Origin: Perkinsus chesapeaki
Taxonomy: Eukaryota; Perkinsozoa; Perkinsida; Perkinsidae
NCBI GenBank assembly: GCA_013115145.1
Contig: JAAPAO010000166.1
Coordinates: forward strand, 1 to 59,037
Direction: 5' to 3'
DNA: 59,037 bases
The position numbers and the translations under genes were made by a program. The notes under the pieces are model-generated. The model did not search any database, was not told where the DNA came from, and worked only from the letters and a program-made list of their open reading frames with translations. Positions 55,646 through 59,037 of the stretch are shown piece by piece (the stretch's first letter is position 1; every line of letters begins with the position of its first letter).

Positions 55646-56705
55646 CCACGAGGCAACTGTCGATCAGCGACCGCCCTACGCAAGGCATAGTCTTGCTCCG
55701 AACGAGGCAGTAGTAGTTAAAAGAGAAGAAGAAAGACGCACATGATGTCTACATGATGTCAACTCCCCTTATCCAAGCCAATGATGTGTTTCGTTTTTCG
55801 AATGCACTGTGGCGCCTTACTAAGAGAGAAATGGAATGAACACGAAAAATGTTATCCCAAAAGAACCTGCGAGGGAGGATGCAAAAGCCGTGGCTACTTG
55901 GCCTTATTGGCGATGCGCTGTAGCAGGCGTTTTGAGTCAATCCCATTTCCGTTACGTTTTCACGTCGACCATTTTTCCAGAGCCAGGGTTCAGGCTGAGG
56001 CTAAGTTGTCATCTAAGAACTTGTCTAGCTCGCCTAAGCATCTGGATCTGCTCGTTTCTTAGAATTCTTAGAGTAACTCAACACTGTTTTTTCAAGTGGG
56101 AATGACGATAACAATAGATGAGAGTTCACGTTCACCAAGCTGATCTAGGTACTTGCCTCCTTTTCAGCGACAATGGGAAGTGCAAGGAAGACTCCCTTAG
56201 GAAGTTCAAGTTACAAGATGCGCACAGCAATACTCAACTTATCTGATAACATATTAACGATCTTACGACTACAACAAGAACGACGACCAACTTACTTAGT
56301 CTCTACAATAAGCTCATTCATTGAAGAAAAGTCTTTGAGAATACACCTGACAGGCTAATCCGAGCCAACTCTTAAGTTCGCTACCAGAATTGGAAGTAGG
56401 TAAAAGTAAACAAGTTGTAATATACTCACCGTGAATATATTGAGTACCGTGACTCACGGTCCGTGAGCAACCCACACGTGTGTGTTACAGTTACACACGG
56501 TGAGCACAGAAAGATCGAGTGGAGGTAACACCGAGAAAGACAACTTTAATCTAACCACCCCAAAGGTATAGTCAAAAATTACACATCTCGAAATATGGAC
56601 TCTGTTCACATGGTTTATAAGGAGCAGTCGGAGTGATATTGATAACAGAATACAAATAGTACTGGGTTACAATCCTTATGACAGACTCCACCATGATACA
56701 GCAAA
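55646..56705. other. intergenic with a nested inverted-repeat block
   Basis: Open frames at 55836-56105 and 56173-56358 (+) have no recognisable features. At 56425-56504 CTCACCGTG and CACGGTGAG form 9-bp terminal inverted repeats enclosing the palindrome ACCGTGACTCACGGT (56446-56460) and an ACACGTGT core. A related core recurs near 57570-57606. Confidence 0.5.
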
Positions 56706-57170
56706 TCACCTACTTGGGTTCACTTGAGAAAAGCACTTGAAGCAATCGCCAAATCTCATAGTCACGTTTATATTGAAGAGTGTTGTAGTGACTCTGTTAG
56801 TGTGTTCGTCGTAAGTGAAGTTGAACATGCCATTCTGAGGGTTCACTTTGCAATGGCTGGTGGTGACGTCCATAAAGCGCGCGTGGAGCGTCTCACTGAC
56901 GGGGGCAACAGTATATGGGTTGGTCCCGTTCACATACAGCTTTTCTGACGCATAACCTTGCATTTGACCAAACCAATTTTCGCACCGAACGAACTCCTGT
57001 ATCTCACGAGGTTCGCCATGATACCATGCCACTTCAAAGCATACCTCGCCAATATGCGCAACATATAAACCGCGCAGAAGGGCTTGCAAACACCAACTAT
57101 TGATCGAGAAGAGGAGGAGGGCTAGTAGGATAATGGTCATATAAAGTGCCACAACTTTCCAGCTGAACAA
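56706..57170 (-). CDS. small secreted or membrane-anchored protein, lineage-specific
   Basis: 154 residues, one exon. The N-terminal hydrophobic stretch (VVALYMTIILLALLLFSI) is a signal peptide or anchor. The mature part contains GLYVAHIGEVCFEV, FVRCENW, and Cys pairs in SHCKV and GDCFKCF, plus two N-glycosylation-type motifs (NFT, NVT). In length, the GLY opening and C[FY]...VRC spacing it resembles the protein at 3080-3589. Possibly members of one secreted family; function unknown. Confidence 0.6.
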   Translation of the reverse strand: MFSWKVVALYMTIILLALLLFSINSWCLQALLRGLYVAHIGEVCFEVAWYHGEPREIQEFVRCENWFGQMQGYASEKLYVNGTNPYTVAPVSETLHARFMDVTTSHCKVNPQNGMFNFTYDEHTNRVTTTLFNINVTMRFGDCFKCFSQVNPSR

Positions 57171-58232
57171 TGACGAAGACTGGGCGGTACCAAAGGCGGC
57201 GATTTCATGTGGCTTCAGCTTTGGGAGCGCTCATATGGGAGGGCTACCCCTCGAGAGGATTCTATGCACCAACGCGACCCTTCAGCCCTCTTTTACTTGT
57301 GCGTCCCTCTAGCCTACTATAAGAGAAAGACCAGTAGGGGCCGAGCAGACACAAGGTGAAATTTGATATGCGTAATAATTAGTGGCCATTTTGGTCCTCA
57401 TTTCTCCTTAAGCTGTCCCCGTAGGGTGTCCCCATACTTCATGCAATTGCAGGAGCTTCTCAGTCGGCACGCATGCCCATGTCAACTAGTTAACATGTTT
57501 TGTTATTGGTTAACATATTATATAATATAACAGGGTTTCAGCTGGGCGTATCTGACGCCAGTCGCGTGTTGTGGGTGCATGCAACACACGTGTGTAATAC
57601 ACACGGTGTAGCGCCGACCGAGAGGAAGTAATGCTCTAGGCGTATATATCGCAGTTCCCGACTGGACCCCTGATTATATTAAAGGGGCCGGCCTGCGGGG
57701 CGTATTTCTTGAATTCTCGGTCTCTTGATTCGTGGGGCTTGAAGTAGGCTTTCTCTGAGTTTCGAGTATCCAAATGCATCCTAGATGTGATGGACAGAGT
57801 TACCAATCAGTGATTAGCGAACACAGTGCCTTAGCTTTCATTTAATGTAACCACTAATTCTCCGTTTAAAGGTCAGTGTATCCAGACATGTGAAAACTAT
57901 CTATAGAGACCGACTTCAGCAAGCGATATTTTTTTCCGGGGAGCTCATCGAGCGAGTTGTGTGTTCCGTTGACTGAGTCCTTCAATATTAAGATGAATAT
58001 CATCATCTCGAACGAATCTGAGTCTCCCGAACCACCATGGTCGCTGCCAGCCTTAAGTCATCACAGACGTGTGATAGCTCAGCAGTGTGCTGGCTGAGAC
58101 ACGGTGACAATATCTAAAGCATAATTGTCACGGTCAAGGAAAAACATACTGTGCACCATGAAACCCCAGATGCTATAAAAATCTGGTTGCTGTGTTTCGG
58201 AGGTTAACAACGCTTACGGGGCTCAACGATTC
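57171..58232. other. intergenic, nothing firm
   Basis: Includes a CACACGTGTG palindromic core near 57580 related to the block at 56425-56504. No gene or RNA recognised. Confidence 0.4.
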
Positions 58233-58676
58233 TCATTTCATCCCCACTCTTATTTTTCGTCTCGATTGACAGTGTAGGCTCACAGCACTACTGTCATCCG
58301 CTTTGAGGGCTTTAAAGACGTTCTCGGTCTCGTATTGCGTGGACACCCAAACTGGAACACGCGGAACTTTTTGAAGTTTCTTGATTTCGCATTTGTGGTC
58401 TCCTCCCACAGTCAATTGTTGGTTCGGAATTTTACGACAAACTAAGCCACCCCTGCACATTCGCTCCGTTTTGTTTCGAAGCCACGGAAACTTACAATTT
58501 TCCCCGCGACCCAGTATCGGTGCAAGTTGAGTACTTCCTGGTAGTGTCAAGTGTTCACGTAGATTGAGGAACCCAAAACTGTCGTCTCGAGTGATAATGG
58601 GGATTGCAACGGAGAGGTCGAAGGAAAAGAATAGAATTATACTATTCAACCAACTAATCCATGTACTGGTGTGCAC
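58233..58676 (-). CDS. small secreted protein
   Basis: 147 residues. The N terminus (NSIILFFSFDLSVAIPII) is a signal peptide. The mature part has six or so Cys (ENCKFP, RMCRGGLVCRK, HKCEIKK, LHCQSR), an N-glycosylation-type NKT, and a basic C terminus (RRKIRVGMK). The CxxP...MCRGGLVC pattern hints at a small disulphide-bonded domain, but no family is recognised. Likely exported; function unknown. Confidence 0.5.
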   Translation of the reverse strand: MHTSTWISWLNSIILFFSFDLSVAIPIITRDDSFGFLNLREHLTLPGSTQLAPILGRGENCKFPWLRNKTERMCRGGLVCRKIPNQQLTVGGDHKCEIKKLQKVPRVPVWVSTQYETENVFKALKADDSSAVSLHCQSRRKIRVGMK

Positions 58677-59037
58677 ATTTAATAGTTAGTGCAATCGAGT
58701 ACAAGGGAAGAAGTTGGATTCCGCTCACAGCAACAAAAAAAACCCTGATCAAGCGACGACATCCTAGGCCTCTACATCCTCAAGGAGAATAGGCTGGCAT
58801 TCGGCTAACCAAAGTTAGCTTAGTCTTACGGGGATCACTTACAGCCCCGATACAATTGGAGCTGATGGATAGTAAAAGTAGTTAGGCAATGCATATGCGC
58901 CCTCCAATAAAATACGGGAAATTGGGTTAGGCTCATCTGTCTTTGTTATTCTCACCTGTTCTTTGTAATCTCAACATCTCTCGCTATCGAACCTATTCAC
59001 CATGAGAGTGCGCGCGCATCTGGTAAACTCGACATAT
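58677..59037. other. window end, nothing seen
   Basis: No gene or RNA recognised; probably the upstream region of the preceding minus-strand gene. Confidence 0.35.

Overview
This is a 59 kb piece of a protist nuclear genome. Genes lie on both strands and most are cut by very short GT-AG introns. Splice sites inferred from reading frame and protein homology give introns as short as 40 nt, many exactly 40. Short introns, lineage-specific secreted Cys-rich proteins and eukaryote-only families (UFSP2, NUP35/53, VAP, MYND, TTC1, insulysin) point to an alveolate, most likely Perkinsus or a relative. That placement is inference; no rRNA or organellar marker is present.

Layout. 1-7 kb: a UFSP2-like gene (+) that appears to have lost its catalytic Cys and His, a secreted protein (-), a coiled-coil gene (+) and two adjacent secreted Cys-rich genes (-) sharing a domain. 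7.5-21 kb, all minus: an OFA/oxalate-formate-type MFS carrier, a small membrane protein, a 1254-residue intronless MYND protein, a Trp-rich protein, an ectonucleotide pyrophosphatase/phosphodiesterase (ENPP) and a second MFS carrier. 21.6-29 kb, minus: one long M16 (insulysin-type) metallopeptidase gene with an acidic insertion and a tRNA-Pro(UGG) inside an intron. 29-33.5 kb: gene-poor and repeat-rich, with two copies of a promoter plus signal-peptide cassette on small charged proteins, a 48-bp tandem array holding an assembly gap, and a 39-bp tandem array.

33.7-41.5 kb: NUP35/53-like nucleoporin (-), a 13-bp minisatellite, an F-box/beta-propeller-like protein (-), a carnosine-synthase-type ATP-grasp enzyme (-), then a divergent VAP/MSP gene (+). 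41.8-55.6 kb, mostly plus: several low-complexity nuclear-looking or coiled-coil proteins, a TTC1 TPR co-chaperone and a small six-exon gene with a 15-nt microexon. 56.7-59 kb: two small secreted proteins (-).

The genes do not form one pathway. Themes that recur are membrane transport (two MFS carriers), secreted lineage-specific proteins, and housekeeping functions (UFMylation, nuclear pore, ER contact site, Hsp70/90 adaptor). The best candidates for something undescribed are the UFSP2-fold pseudoprotease, the intron-nested tRNA whose T-run terminator lies in the host intron's acceptor tract, the copied promoter/signal-peptide cassette, the new Cys-rich secreted domain and the Trp-rich protein.
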